The position numbers and the translations under genes are program-made. DNA of 64,000 nucleotides from Pseudohalocynthiibacter aestuariivivens (GTDB lineage: Bacteria > Pseudomonadota > Alphaproteobacteria > Rhodobacterales > Rhodobacteraceae). Below, piece by piece: positions 1-9,077 of this stretch. Within the stretch, counting starts at the first letter, position 1; each line of letters begins with the position of its first letter. The notes beneath the pieces were generated by a model. That model saw only the letters and a program-made list of their open reading frames with translations, was not told the DNA's origin and did no database searches. The stretch covers positions 124,001 to 188,000 of the forward strand of contig NZ_JAGFNU010000007.1 of assembly GCF_018457175.1 (NCBI RefSeq). Reading direction: 5' to 3'.

Positions 1-1
1 G

Positions 2-2119
2 TTGCTTATTGTTGATGAGAATGAACCAGATTGTGCTGATATAGTCTCTGATTTGGACGTTTCTCTCACTCCGCTCGCCCGATCAAGTTTCGACAGTACG
101 TCTTCGGAAAAGCGTCTTACTGCGCTGTTCGATGTTAACACGATAGATGCCTTTGGTCAGTTTTCCCGGGTCGAATTGTCGGTCCTCGGTGCGATTGTCG
201 AATATCTGGATATAACGCAAAAGGGGAACCTGCCACTGCTGCGCCCACCCGTTCGTGAAGGCGCGGGCGCGGTCATGCAGATTGACGCGGCTACGCGACG
301 AAATCTTGAGTTGACGTGTAATATGGCGGGCGGTCGTGATGGCTCTTTAGTGGCCGCGATTGACCGAACAGTGACAGCGGGCGGTGGGCGGTTGCTTGAG
401 AAACGTCTCTCAAGCCCCTCGATGGATCTCAGTACCATAGGGGCGCGACTGGATTCCATTTCCTATCTGCTGGAAAAAAGCAAACTTACGGCAGGCCTGC
501 GCGCTACGCTTAAAAAATGCCCGGACATGGACCGCGCTTTATCCAGGCTTGCGCTTGACCGTGCCGGCCCCCGGGACCTTACGGCCATTCGTAATGGGCT
601 CGGCCAGAGCCAACAAATTTCCAAGCGCCTGAAAGAAGAAAACCTACCGCCGCTTTTGGGGATCTCGGCGACCGCGCTTAATGGGCACAACAAATTGCTT
701 GATCTGCTTGATGCGGCTCTCGTTGCCGAACCCCCTTTGCTGCTGCGCGACGGTGGCGTTATCGCGCCAGGATACGATGAAGAATTGGACGAGGCCCGGC
801 TTTTGCGTGATGAGGGGCGTGGCATCATTGCGAAATTGCAAACCGAGTACGCCGATCAAACCGGAATCTCTACACTAAAGATCAAACATAACAATGTGCT
901 TGGCTACTTCATCGAAACAACAGCGACACACGCGGCAAAAATGCTGTCCGAGCCGCTGTCAGAAGTTTTTATTCATCGCCAAACCACAGCAAATGCTGTT
1001 CGGTTTACAACGGTGCCCCTTTCCGAACTAGAAACGAAAATTTTGAACGCTGGGCAGCGGGCCCTGTCTATAGAAAAACGTCATTATGCCGCCTTAAAAG
1101 AGGCTGTTTTGGCAGTTTCGGATAAGGTCTCTTCGGCCGCGTCAGCGATTGCGGAAATTGATTTGGCGGCTGCTTTTGCTGATCTGGCTGCGGGCGAAGG
1201 CTGGTGTAAGCCAACGGTCGACAACAGCCGTGATTTTGAGGTCATCGCTGGTCGACACCCGGTGGTTGAGCTTGCGTTACGAAAGCAGGGTGGTGCTGGC
1301 TTTATTGCGAATGACTGTGCGTTTCAACCTGGCGGCGGCGCAAGTATATGGTTGCTGACTGGCCCAAATATGGCCGGTAAATCAACGTTCCTTCGTCAGA
1401 ACGCGCTTATCGCTCTGCTCGCGCAAATCGGTTGTTTTGTACCCGCAAAATCTGCGCGCATTGGCCTTGTTTCGCAACTGTTCAGCCGTGTTGGGGCGTC
1501 TGACGATCTGGCGCGAGGGCGCTCCACCTTTATGGTGGAAATGGTCGAAACCGCTGCCATTTTAAATCAGGCAGATGAACGAGCCTTCGTGATCCTAGAC
1601 GAAATTGGGCGCGGAACGGCAACCTATGACGGGCTTTCCATCGCCTGGGCAACGCTCGAACACCTGCACGACGCCAACAAATGCCGCGCGCTTTTCGCAA
1701 CCCACTATCACGAAATGACCACTCTCGCTGAAAAACTCTCTGGTGTCGAAAACTCAACCGTCGCTGTCAAGGAGTGGGAGGGCGACGTCATATTCCTGCA
1801 TGAAGTTCGAAAAGGTGCCGCGGACCGGTCTTATGGAGTGCAAGTCGCGAAGCTGGCTGGCCTTCCTGAAGCGGTTGTCAACCGTGCGCGCGTTGTCCTT
1901 GAGGCGTTGGAGAAAGGTGAACGTGAAGGCGGGGTTCGCCAGAAAGCGCTGATTGACGATCTTCCGCTTTTTTCTATCGCGGCCACAGCGCAGCCGAGTG
2001 TCCCGGCCAAATCTTCGGCGGTTGAAGAAAGGCTGAACGAAACGCAGCCAGATGAACTTACGGCGAAGCAGGCTTTAGACTTAGTTTATGAGCTAAAAGA
2101 TCTTTCGCGCGAAAAATAA
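2..2119 (+). CDS. mutS: DNA mismatch repair ATPase MutS (5' end outside window)
   Basis: This is the C-terminal 705 residues of MutS, which binds mismatched DNA as a clamp dimer and recruits MutL. The N-terminal mismatch-recognition domain with its Phe-x-Glu motif lies left of the window, since the whole protein is normally about 870-880 residues. Visible are the connector and lever/clamp regions (about residues 1-400 of the visible part), the ATPase with Walker A GPNMAGKST (454-462) and Walker B ILDEIGRGT (531-539), and the C-terminal dimerisation tail. The reading frame is open to the left edge, so no start codon should be assigned here. It converges on grpE and shares a terminator with it. 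Confidence 0.97.
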   Translation: MLIVDENEPDCADIVSDLDVSLTPLARSSFDSTSSEKRLTALFDVNTIDAFGQFSRVELSVLGAIVEYLDITQKGNLPLLRPPVREGAGAVMQIDAATRRNLELTCNMAGGRDGSLVAAIDRTVTAGGGRLLEKRLSSPSMDLSTIGARLDSISYLLEKSKLTAGLRATLKKCPDMDRALSRLALDRAGPRDLTAIRNGLGQSQQISKRLKEENLPPLLGISATALNGHNKLLDLLDAALVAEPPLLLRDGGVIAPGYDEELDEARLLRDEGRGIIAKLQTEYADQTGISTLKIKHNNVLGYFIETTATHAAKMLSEPLSEVFIHRQTTANAVRFTTVPLSELETKILNAGQRALSIEKRHYAALKEAVLAVSDKVSSAASAIAEIDLAAAFADLAAGEGWCKPTVDNSRDFEVIAGRHPVVELALRKQGGAGFIANDCAFQPGGGASIWLLTGPNMAGKSTFLRQNALIALLAQIGCFVPAKSARIGLVSQLFSRVGASDDLARGRSTFMVEMVETAAILNQADERAFVILDEIGRGTATYDGLSIAWATLEHLHDANKCRALFATHYHEMTTLAEKLSGVENSTVAVKEWEGDVIFLHEVRKGAADRSYGVQVAKLAGLPEAVVNRARVVLEALEKGEREGGVRQKALIDDLPLFSIAATAQPSVPAKSSAVEERLNETQPDELTAKQALDLVYELKDLSREK

Positions 2120-2144
2120 GCCCCGGCTTGTAGCCGGGGCTTAT
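2116..2144. terminator. Bidirectional terminator between mutS and grpE
   Basis: A perfect 12-bp stem (ATAAGCCCCGGC / GCCGGGGCTTAT) with a 5-base loop starts inside the mutS stop codon and ends two bases before the grpE stop codon. Read on the minus strand the stem is followed by a TTATTTTT run, so it should work best for grpE; on the plus strand the T-tract is weaker. Confidence 0.85.
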
Positions 2145-2145
2145 C

Positions 2146-2721
2146 TTATTTCTTCGAAGGCGTTGATGAAACACCAACTTGCGCTGGCCGGAGCAGCCTG
2201 TCGTGCAGTAAGAAGCCTTCTGCCATAACCTGTATAATATCACCTGCTTTGGTGTCAGGGACTGGGGCTTCAAACATCGCCTGGTGCAGCTTTGGATCAA
2301 ACCGATCGCCGACTTCCGGTGCAATTTGTTCGATGCCATGTTTTGCGAACACGGTTACAAGCTCGCGCATTGTCAGATCGATACCTTCAAGCAGCGCTGC
2401 GTTCGCTTGGCGCTGTTCATCAGTAACTGATTCAATTGCGCGCTTTAAATTATCGTGCACTGGCAGCATGTCACGCGCCAGTTTTGAGCCGCCATAATTT
2501 TCGGCTTCGCGGCGGTCACGCTCGCTGCGTTTGCGGGAGTTTTCCGCATCTGCCAGAACACGCATGAAGCGGTCTTTCAGCTCGTCCCGCTCTGCCCGCA
2601 AAACTTCGAGCTCGTCCAGCTCGATCTCTTCTTGCGTTGCTCCTTCTTCGTCTTTGGCAAAAAGCTCTGCCTCGATTGTCTCGATGTCGTCCAGAAAATC
2701 TTCTTTTTTTGCGTCAGCCAT
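2146..2721 (-). CDS. grpE: Nucleotide exchange factor GrpE
   Basis: GrpE releases ADP from the chaperone DnaK in the cytoplasm. The 191-residue protein has the expected acidic N-terminus, a long charged helical region (about residues 40-100, coiled-coil-like, rich in E/R/K) and the C-terminal beta domain with the family signature around DRFDPKLHQAM and an I-I-x-V-x-x-x-G-F-x-L-x-D-R-L-L-R-P-A-x-V block. It lies 11 bases downstream of hrcA on the same strand, the common heat-shock pairing, and converges on mutS. Confidence 0.95.
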   Translation of the reverse strand: MADAKKEDFLDDIETIEAELFAKDEEGATQEEIELDELEVLRAERDELKDRFMRVLADAENSRKRSERDRREAENYGGSKLARDMLPVHDNLKRAIESVTDEQRQANAALLEGIDLTMRELVTVFAKHGIEQIAPEVGDRFDPKLHQAMFEAPVPDTKAGDIIQVMAEGFLLHDRLLRPAQVGVSSTPSKK

Positions 2722-2732
2722 GACTTAGTCCC

Positions 2733-3797
2733 TTAGCTTCGGTCGGAAATCAGTTTCCCGACCAGCTGTGCCGTATAATCCACGATCGGTACAATCCGCC
2801 CATAGTTGAGCCGCGTGGGCCCGATGACCCCAACTGCACCGACAATCTTTCGATCAGCGTTCATATATGGTGAAACCACCAAAGAGGAACCCGAAAGTGA
2901 AAAGAGTTTGTTCTCAGAGCCAATAAAAATGCGAACGCCCTCTCCTTCTTCGGTTAATTCGAGGAATTCAGCGATATCGCGCTTTCGTTCAAGATCGTCA
3001 AACAGGTTTTTTATGCGATCAAGGCCCTCGGTGTCCGCCTCTTCATCCAGGAGATTCGCACGGCCCCTTACGATCAGACGTTCAGAATGCTGGCCTTCAT
3101 TTTCCCAGAGGGCCATTCCGTTTTCAACCATGTCGCGGGCCAGTGAATCAATTTCCTGACGTCGGACTTTTATTTCATGGCCGACTTTAAACCGAAGCTC
3201 TGCGAGCGTTCTTCCCTCCGCCAATGAGTTCAGGAAATTTGCGGCCTCGCGGAGCGATGAAGGCGTTTGTCCCTTAGGCGGGGTGAAAACGCGGTTTTCC
3301 ACGTGTCCGTCTGCAAAAACAAGAACAACAAGCGCACGGTCCTGAGCCAGGTGAATAAACTCTATATGCTTTATCGGTGCTTCGTGTTTCGGAGCCAGTA
3401 CAAGACTTGCACCATGTGTGAGCCCCGACAGCGCTGAGCCTATCCTGTCGAGCATTGTTCCAACGTCACGCTCATTTGATCCGAGTGTCGCGTCGATTTT
3501 TTCGCGGTCGTCTTTATCTAGATCCCCAACTTCTAACAACCCGTCTACAAACATGCGTAGGCCTTGTTGTGTTGGTATACGGCCCGCCGAAACATGCGGG
3601 CTGTTCAAAAGCCCCATGAATTCTAAGTCTTGCATGACGTTTCGGACTGTCGCTGCGCTCACTTTTTCGCTCAACGTACGTGTCAGTGTACGGGATCCGA
3701 CGGGATCACCGCTTTCGAGATAGTTTTCAACGACGCGGCGAAAAACTTCGCGCGAGCGGTCGTTCATTTCGTTATACATTTCTGAGCGATCTGCCAT
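2733..3797 (-). CDS. hrcA: Heat-inducible transcription repressor HrcA
   Basis: HrcA represses groESL-type operons by binding CIRCE inverted repeats and is itself kept active by GroEL. The 354-residue protein has an N-terminal winged helix (about residues 10-85, including [13 protein letters not shown] and [15 protein letters not shown]) followed by the GAF-like and dimerisation domains. Start is the ATG at 3797. It is transcribed with grpE and divergently from rph. I looked for a CIRCE element in the 120-bp upstream gap and saw none, so autoregulation through CIRCE is not supported here. Confidence 0.95.
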   Translation of the reverse strand: MADRSEMYNEMNDRSREVFRRVVENYLESGDPVGSRTLTRTLSEKVSAATVRNVMQDLEFMGLLNSPHVSAGRIPTQQGLRMFVDGLLEVGDLDKDDREKIDATLGSNERDVGTMLDRIGSALSGLTHGASLVLAPKHEAPIKHIEFIHLAQDRALVVLVFADGHVENRVFTPPKGQTPSSLREAANFLNSLAEGRTLAELRFKVGHEIKVRRQEIDSLARDMVENGMALWENEGQHSERLIVRGRANLLDEEADTEGLDRIKNLFDDLERKRDIAEFLELTEEGEGVRIFIGSENKLFSLSGSSLVVSPYMNADRKIVGAVGVIGPTRLNYGRIVPIVDYTAQLVGKLISDRS

Positions 3798-3917
3798 ATC
3801 TCACCGTTATATATGCATACTGACATTAAATTGCACGCGTGGCTCGCATCAATCGTGCTTGCCTTTTTTGAGCAGGTCCGGGTATCACCCCGCAAGCTTA
3901 TGATAGAGGATATTTTT

Positions 3918-4631
3918 ATGCGCCCTTCTGCAAGACAAACCGATGAGATGCGTGCGGTTTCCATCGAGGTCGGCTTTACAAAACACGCCGAAGGATCCTG
4001 CCTGATCAAGATGGGAGAGACCCATGTGCTATGTACCGCGTCACTTGAGGCGCGCGTACCTCCGTTTCTCAAGAATTCTGGTCTTGGGTGGGTAACCGCA
4101 GAATACGGAATGCTGCCACGCGCGACACATACCAGAATGCGCCGCGAATCTGCCGCAGGCAAACAATCTGGTCGTACTCAGGAAATTCAGCGCCTGATTG
4201 GGCGCAGTCTTCGCGCGGGCGTTGACCGTGTTGCGCTGGGTGAGCGTCAGATAACGGTCGATTGCGACGTTATTCAAGCAGACGGGGGCACCCGCTGTGC
4301 CGCAATTACCGGCGGATGGATTGCGCTGCGCCTTGCTGTAAACAAACTAATGAAAACGGGCGAGGTCATTTCTGATCCATTGCTCGACCCGGTATCAGCT
4401 ATCAGTTGCGGAATCTACGCTGGCCAGCCTGTGCTGGACCTTGATTACCCCGAAGATTCGGAAGCCGGCGTTGACGCCAATTTTGTGATGACCGGGTCTG
4501 GGAAACTGATCGAGGTTCAAATGTCCGCCGAAGGGTCAACCTTTTCACGCGAACAAATGAATGCCCTCATGGATTTGGCTGAAAAAGGCTCTGCAGAATT
4601 GACTGCTGCGCAACTTGCTGCGGTTGCCTGA
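3918..4631 (+). CDS. rph: Ribonuclease PH
   Basis: RNase PH is a phosphorolytic 3'-5' exonuclease that trims tRNA 3' ends. The start chosen is the ATG at 3918 ([12 protein letters not shown]), which gives 237 residues, the usual family length, and has an AGAGGA ribosome-binding site 8 bases upstream; an in-frame start at 3813 would add an unlikely tail. Family motifs are visible across the protein, for example [17 protein letters not shown], then [12 protein letters not shown] and [19 protein letters not shown]. It is immediately followed by rdgB, with one base between stop and start. Confidence 0.95.
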   Translation: MRPSARQTDEMRAVSIEVGFTKHAEGSCLIKMGETHVLCTASLEARVPPFLKNSGLGWVTAEYGMLPRATHTRMRRESAAGKQSGRTQEIQRLIGRSLRAGVDRVALGERQITVDCDVIQADGGTRCAAITGGWIALRLAVNKLMKTGEVISDPLLDPVSAISCGIYAGQPVLDLDYPEDSEAGVDANFVMTGSGKLIEVQMSAEGSTFSREQMNALMDLAEKGSAELTAAQLAAVA

Positions 4632-4632
4632 A

Positions 4633-5241
4633 ATGCGAAAGCTAACGGAAGGCAAATTGGTGGTCGCCACCCATAATGCTGGAAAGCTCCGGGAGATTTC
4701 TGCGCTTCTTGCCCCTCACGGGGTCGATGTTGTTTCTGCTGCTGCGCTTGGCTTTGACGAGCCGGAAGAAACAGAAGATACCTTCGCCGGAAACGCCCGC
4801 ATAAAGGCGCATTTCGCTGCAAAAAAAAGCGGCTTGCCTGCTTTGTCCGACGACAGCGGCATTATGGTCGATGCGTTGGATGGCGCGCCGGGCGTTTACA
4901 CGGCTGACTGGGCTGAAACACCAGATGGGCGCGATTTCCCAATGGCAATGAGTAAAGTTTGGTCAAAGCTTGAGGATATGGGCGCAAAAGAACCTCGTTC
5001 GGCCTCTTTCAATTGTACGCTTTGTCTTGCCTGGCCGGATGGGCATGACGAATTATTCGAGGGTAAAGTCGATGGGCGCCTTGTCTGGCCGATACGTGGT
5101 AGCCATGGCTTCGGGTATGATCCTATGTTTCTTCCAAATGGCGAGTCCGAAACCTTTGGCGAAATGAGCCCTGAGAAGAAACACGGGATGAGCCACCGCG
5201 CCGCGGCTTTTTCAGAACTGGTTGATGGATGTTTTGACTGA
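4633..5241 (+). CDS. rdgB: Non-canonical purine NTP pyrophosphatase (RdgB/HAM1)
   Basis: This enzyme hydrolyses ITP, dITP and XTP to monophosphates, keeping damaged purines out of nucleic acids. The protein of 202 residues has the substrate-binding N-terminus [13 protein letters not shown], the [11 protein letters not shown] block, the catalytic SDDSGI motif and the GYDPMF and SHRAAAF motifs near the end. The ATG at 4633 is preferred over an upstream TTG at 4615. It follows rph by one base and its end overlaps the start of hemW by 17 bases, so rph-rdgB-hemW is an operon. Confidence 0.95.
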   Translation: MRKLTEGKLVVATHNAGKLREISALLAPHGVDVVSAAALGFDEPEETEDTFAGNARIKAHFAAKKSGLPALSDDSGIMVDALDGAPGVYTADWAETPDGRDFPMAMSKVWSKLEDMGAKEPRSASFNCTLCLAWPDGHDELFEGKVDGRLVWPIRGSHGFGYDPMFLPNGESETFGEMSPEKKHGMSHRAAAFSELVDGCFD

Positions 5242-6394
5242 AGATTGGCAAAATGGGGGCTTTGGGCTCTATCTTCACTGGCCCTTTTGCCAGTCCAAAT
5301 GCCCATATTGCGACTTCAACTCTCACGTCTCGTCGTCAGTGGATCAGGCCCGTTGGCAGCATGCATTCCTTTCTGAAATTGAGCGCGTTGGAGAAGAAAC
5401 TGGGGGGCGCGTCCTAAATACCGTATTTTTTGGGGGCGGTACGCCCAGCCTGATGGACCCGGCCCTGGTTTCGGCGATTATTGAGAAAATCTCGGACACC
5501 TGGACGCTGGCCAATGATGTTGAAATCTCGTTAGAGGCAAATCCCACGTCAATAGAAGCTAGGCGTTTCCGTGGCTATCGAGACGCGGGCGTTAATCGCG
5601 TCTCAATGGGGGCTCAGGCGCTAAACGACGAAGACTTGAAACGCCTGGGCAGATTGCACAGCGCCGCAGAAGCTATGGAAGCCCTTGATATTGCTCGTAA
5701 AACATTTGATCGGGTGAGCTTTGATCTGATTTATGCGCGCCAGCATCAAGCTCTTGATGATTGGCGCGCCGAATTAGACACCGCGCTTTCATTGTCTCTG
5801 GACCATCTATCGCTTTATCAACTGACAATAGAGCAAGGCACCGCTTTTGGAGACCGATTCAACCGCGGCCGGCTTGGCGGACTTCCCGACGATAACGCTT
5901 CTGCGGATATGTATCTGGCGACCCAGGAGATCTGCGATACCGCGGGTCTTTCGGCCTATGAAGTCTCTAACCATGCCAAAAATGGCTTTGAATCGCGCCA
6001 CAACCTGATTTATTGGCGTTACGGGGACTACGCCGGAATTGGCCCAGGCGCGCACGGTAGACTAACACTATTGGGCGAGAAAACAGCGATAGAAACTCAT
6101 TCCTATCCTCAAAAATGGCTTGAGGCGGTTGAGGGTACAGGAACTGGCGAAATGTACCGGGAGCTGGTCAAGAAAGAAGATCAGGCGCTGGAATACCTGA
6201 TGATGAGCCTTCGGCTTGCTGAGGGAATGGACCTGGACCGCTTCCATGCGCTCGCCGGTCATCGGATTAACCCACTTAATATCAATAGGTTAGCTGATCT
6301 GGGGATGGTGTTTAAGACTCGGGACCGGCTGGTCGCTACCCCAAATGGCCGTGTGTTGCTAAATTCAGTTCTTAGCGAACTACTGGCGGAATAA
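5225..6394 (+). CDS. hemW: Radical SAM family heme chaperone HemW
   Basis: HemW-type proteins are HemN-like radical SAM proteins that carry heme to respiratory enzymes; they are often misannotated as oxygen-independent coproporphyrinogen oxidase. The N-terminus contains the CX3CX2C cluster motif in [15 protein letters not shown], followed by FFGGGTPSL and EANPT motifs typical of the family. The cysteine found further upstream in true HemN is absent, and the length (389 residues) fits HemW. ATG 5225 was chosen; a TTG sits directly before it. Confidence 0.9.
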   Translation: MDVLTEDWQNGGFGLYLHWPFCQSKCPYCDFNSHVSSSVDQARWQHAFLSEIERVGEETGGRVLNTVFFGGGTPSLMDPALVSAIIEKISDTWTLANDVEISLEANPTSIEARRFRGYRDAGVNRVSMGAQALNDEDLKRLGRLHSAAEAMEALDIARKTFDRVSFDLIYARQHQALDDWRAELDTALSLSLDHLSLYQLTIEQGTAFGDRFNRGRLGGLPDDNASADMYLATQEICDTAGLSAYEVSNHAKNGFESRHNLIYWRYGDYAGIGPGAHGRLTLLGEKTAIETHSYPQKWLEAVEGTGTGEMYRELVKKEDQALEYLMMSLRLAEGMDLDRFHALAGHRINPLNINRLADLGMVFKTRDRLVATPNGRVLLNSVLSELLAE

Positions 6395-6395
6395 T

Positions 6396-6749
6396 ATGCG
6401 GCTGCTTTGGGTCAGCATTGGTCTTTTCACTCTCGCGCTCGGTTTAATTGGTGCTTTTTTACCAATTCTTCCAACGGTGCCCTTCCTGCTTCTTTCGGCG
6501 TTCTGCTTCGCTCGGTCGTCAAAGCGCTTGTATAACTGGCTTCTGTCGCATCCGGTTTTTGGACCCCCCATTCAAGACTGGCGAAAAAACGGCGCAATAC
6601 GTCGCCGTGCCAAAATCCTGGCAACGGCATCAATTGCTACAGCGTTCATTGTACCATTTGCGCTTAGCGTCGCACCCTCCGTGCTAACATTGCAGGCCGT
6701 TGTACTTGTCGCTGTGCTGATTTTTATCTGGACTCGTCCAGAGGCATAG
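6396..6749 (+). CDS. YbaN-like (DUF454) inner-membrane protein
   Basis: A 117-residue membrane protein of the DUF454/YbaN family, function unknown. It has an N-terminal hydrophobic hairpin (about residues 4-40, with the family-typical LGLIGAFLPILPTVPFLLL), the conserved FARSS and HPVFGPPIQDWR segment between membrane spans, and two more hydrophobic spans (about 70-113). It starts one base after the hemW stop and its last 26 bases overlap the 3' end of parB, which is on the opposite strand. Confidence 0.85.
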   Translation: MRLLWVSIGLFTLALGLIGAFLPILPTVPFLLLSAFCFARSSKRLYNWLLSHPVFGPPIQDWRKNGAIRRRAKILATASIATAFIVPFALSVAPSVLTLQAVVLVAVLIFIWTRPEA

Positions 6750-7629
6750 CTGTCAGTATCCGGCAAAGCTCATCCAGGTCTTCCAGCGTTTTGTACTTTA
6801 TCAAAACTTGGCCGGAATCTTGGCCTGGCTTGTGGTCAACGATGACTTTCATACCAAGGTTAGCTGACAGGTCTGCTTCTAAGGCGCGGGTATCCGCGTC
6901 TTTCTCTGCTCTCTGTGGCTTTATTGCTGTCGGTTTTATCTTCGGCGCCTGAGCCAACCGTTCCGTTTCGCGAACGGACAAACCTTTCGCAACAATCTCT
7001 TTTGCAAGTTTCAGCGGATCTTCCGTTGTAATCAGCGCGCGGGCATGTCCGGTCGTAAGATCGCCCGATCTAAGCATGTCCAGCACCGGTTCCGGCAGCT
7101 GAAGCAAACGCATCAGGTTGGCGATGTGGCTTCGGCTTTTAGAAAGCCCCTGGGCAAGCTTTTCTTGTGTATGGCCGAATCTGTCCATCAACTGTCGATA
7201 GCCCATCGCCTCCTCAACCGGGTTAAGATCAGCCCTTTGAATATTTTCTATAATTGCAATCTCAAGAACTTCGGTATCGCTGAAATCGCGTACAACGACA
7301 GGAAGCTCGTGCAGCTGTGCAACTTGTGCTGCGCGCCAGCGTCTTTCACCGGCAACAATTTGATAAGTATCTGTATTGTTAGGGTTTTCTCGGACAATAA
7401 GTGGCTGGATTACGCCTTTCTCACGAATTGACGCCGCGAGCTCTTGAAGGTTTTCATCAGCAAAACTTCGCCTTGGCTGGTCAGGGTTTGGGACAAGCTT
7501 CTCGATAGGGATTTTTCTGTCTGCTGCGGCAGGAACCGCCCCCTCGCTGCGTTCGTCTGCCTGGACATCAGCCATAAGCGCCGATAGTCCGCGTCCAAGT
7601 CCGCGACGCTCGTGTTTTTTGTCAGCCAT
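6724..7629 (-). CDS. parB: Chromosome-partitioning protein ParB
   Basis: ParB is the CTP-dependent clamp that loads at parS and spreads, marking the origin region for segregation by ParA. The 301-residue protein has the N-terminal ParA-interacting basic segment (KKHERRGLGRGLSALM), the CTPase domain with the GERRWRA motif (94-100), a central helix-turn-helix region around HTQEKLAQGLSKSRSHIANLMRLL and the C-terminal dimerisation domain. It overlaps parA by 8 bases. Two parS sites lie 1.4 and 3.3 kb upstream. Confidence 0.97.
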   Translation of the reverse strand: MADKKHERRGLGRGLSALMADVQADERSEGAVPAAADRKIPIEKLVPNPDQPRRSFADENLQELAASIREKGVIQPLIVRENPNNTDTYQIVAGERRWRAAQVAQLHELPVVVRDFSDTEVLEIAIIENIQRADLNPVEEAMGYRQLMDRFGHTQEKLAQGLSKSRSHIANLMRLLQLPEPVLDMLRSGDLTTGHARALITTEDPLKLAKEIVAKGLSVRETERLAQAPKIKPTAIKPQRAEKDADTRALEADLSANLGMKVIVDHKPGQDSGQVLIKYKTLEDLDELCRILTAMPLDESR

Positions 7630-8467
7630 CCTCGCCCCTCCCTATATTTAGTATTGTCCCGTGTCGTTGCGCTAATTCTTGAGCCAAGGCACGATATGCC
7701 TGACTTCCTTTGGAGCTTGAATCATATTCAAGCACCGAAAGCGCAAAAGACGGGGCCTCGCTTACGCGAACGTTTCGTGGAATTATGGTTTTAAACACCA
7801 AATCCCCCAGATTGTCCCGCGCATCTTTCTCGACCTGCAATGACAAGTTATTGCGGCTATCGTACATGGTCAGCACAATACCTTCGATCCTTAGGCCAGA
7901 ATTCGCTGTTTGCCGTATCTCGCGGATCGTCAGCATAAGCTGCGATAGCCCCTCGAGCGCAAAGAATTCACTTTGCAGCGGCACAAGCACCGAATGCGCT
8001 GCGACCATGCCGTTAACGGTCAGCAAGCTCAGCGAAGGCGGGCAATCGATCAAAATGTAGTCAAGCTCAAAGAAATCGATTGCCGGTTGGCGAAGCGCGT
8101 CGTGCAAAAGAAAGCTGCGCTTCTCGCTCGAAAACAATTCTATATCAGCTGAGCTAAGATCGGTCGTCGCGGGAATGATCACCAATCCCTCTACCGAGGT
8201 TGGCTGCACTACATCGTGTAGTGCTGCGTCGCCCAGCAACAAGTCATAGGTGGTTAGCTTTCGATGATCTGAGTCGACGCCGAGCCCGGTTGATGCGTTT
8301 CCTTGTGGGTCAAGATCAACAATCATTACGTTCAGGCCAAGCTCTGCCAGAGCTGCGCCGAGATTTATTGTTGTTGTTGTTTTGCCAACGCCGCCTTTTT
8401 GGTTCGCCACGGCAATAATCTTTGGTCCTGTTGGTCGAGTCGGATCAGACACGCGCAATGTCTCCAA
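7622..8467 (-). CDS. parA: Chromosome-partitioning ATPase ParA
   Basis: ParA is a deviant-Walker ATPase that forms a nucleoid-bound gradient pulling ParB-parS complexes apart. The 281-residue protein has the deviant Walker A motif KGGVGKT (24-30, signature lysine included), the DLDPQGNASTGLG segment and IDCPPSLSLLTVNG Walker B region. It overlaps rsmG by 23 bases and parB by 8 bases in a compact operon. Confidence 0.97.
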   Translation of the reverse strand: METLRVSDPTRPTGPKIIAVANQKGGVGKTTTTINLGAALAELGLNVMIVDLDPQGNASTGLGVDSDHRKLTTYDLLLGDAALHDVVQPTSVEGLVIIPATTDLSSADIELFSSEKRSFLLHDALRQPAIDFFELDYILIDCPPSLSLLTVNGMVAAHSVLVPLQSEFFALEGLSQLMLTIREIRQTANSGLRIEGIVLTMYDSRNNLSLQVEKDARDNLGDLVFKTIIPRNVRVSEAPSFALSVLEYDSSSKGSQAYRALAQELAQRHGTILNIGRGEDG

Positions 8468-9077
8468 GTTTTAGAATAACGGCATTTAAATTTGTCTTAC
8501 TCGGGAACTCTTGGCTTTTGAACGTCCAAGATGCAAGAGCTTCCTTTAATTCTTCTGCGTGGTTCGCACCCTTGGGGAAAAGAGCGGCACCGGACGGCGC
8601 AAGGTGCCGTTCTGCGTACTCACATAACTTAACTAGCGGTGCGAGCGCCCTCGCAGACAAAACGTCAGCTTTTAAGGGGGTTAGCCCCTCAATTCGTTCA
8701 GAAACAACATCTGTATTTACAGCTAATTCTCTGACGGCGGTACGCAGGAAAGTTGCTTTTCTTTTATCGCTTTCAACCAGGGTCATTTTCGTTTCGGGAG
8801 AGCGTTCTTTCAGCAACACCGCAACAACTAAACCGGGAAATCCGCCGCCTGCCCCAAAATCGGCCCAGTGATGGATCTCCCGAGTCACCAGATCACACAG
8901 TTGCGCAGAATCCAGAAAATGCCGCGTCCAGATTTCATCGATCGTCGCTTTCGAGACGAGATTTATCGTGGGATTCCATTTTTCCAGAAGTTCGGCGTAA
9001 AACTCCAACCGATCCAATGTTTCACGTGAAACATCTATCTCCGCGCAAAACGCACCCCTGCCGTCGCGAGCCGTCAC
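8445..9077 (-). CDS. rsmG: 16S rRNA (guanine-527-N7)-methyltransferase RsmG (GidB)
   Basis: RsmG methylates G527 of 16S rRNA, a modification affecting streptomycin sensitivity. The 210-residue protein has the SAM-binding motif [14 protein letters not shown] and the family-typical N-terminal segment [25 protein letters not shown] parS palindrome lies within codons encoding the N-terminal VSRET stretch. Its start overlaps the end of mnmG by 4 bases. Confidence 0.96.
   Translation of the reverse strand: MTARDGRGAFCAEIDVSRETLDRLEFYAELLEKWNPTINLVSKATIDEIWTRHFLDSAQLCDLVTREIHHWADFGAGGGFPGLVVAVLLKERSPETKMTLVESDKRKATFLRTAVRELAVNTDVVSERIEGLTPLKADVLSARALAPLVKLCEYAERHLAPSGAALFPKGANHAEELKEALASWTFKSQEFPSKTNLNAVILKLGDIARV
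9018..9033. promoter_or_regulatory. parS site 1 (inside rsmG)
   Basis: The 16-base sequence TGTTTCACGTGAAACA is a perfect palindrome identical to the bacterial chromosomal parS consensus. It lies in the 5' coding part of rsmG, upstream of parAB, and is the expected ParB loading site. Confidence 0.95.

Noticed and set aside
3798-3917. CIRCE operator for HrcA upstream of hrcA
   Set aside because: No TTAGCACTC-N9-GAGTGCTAA-like repeat is present in this gap.
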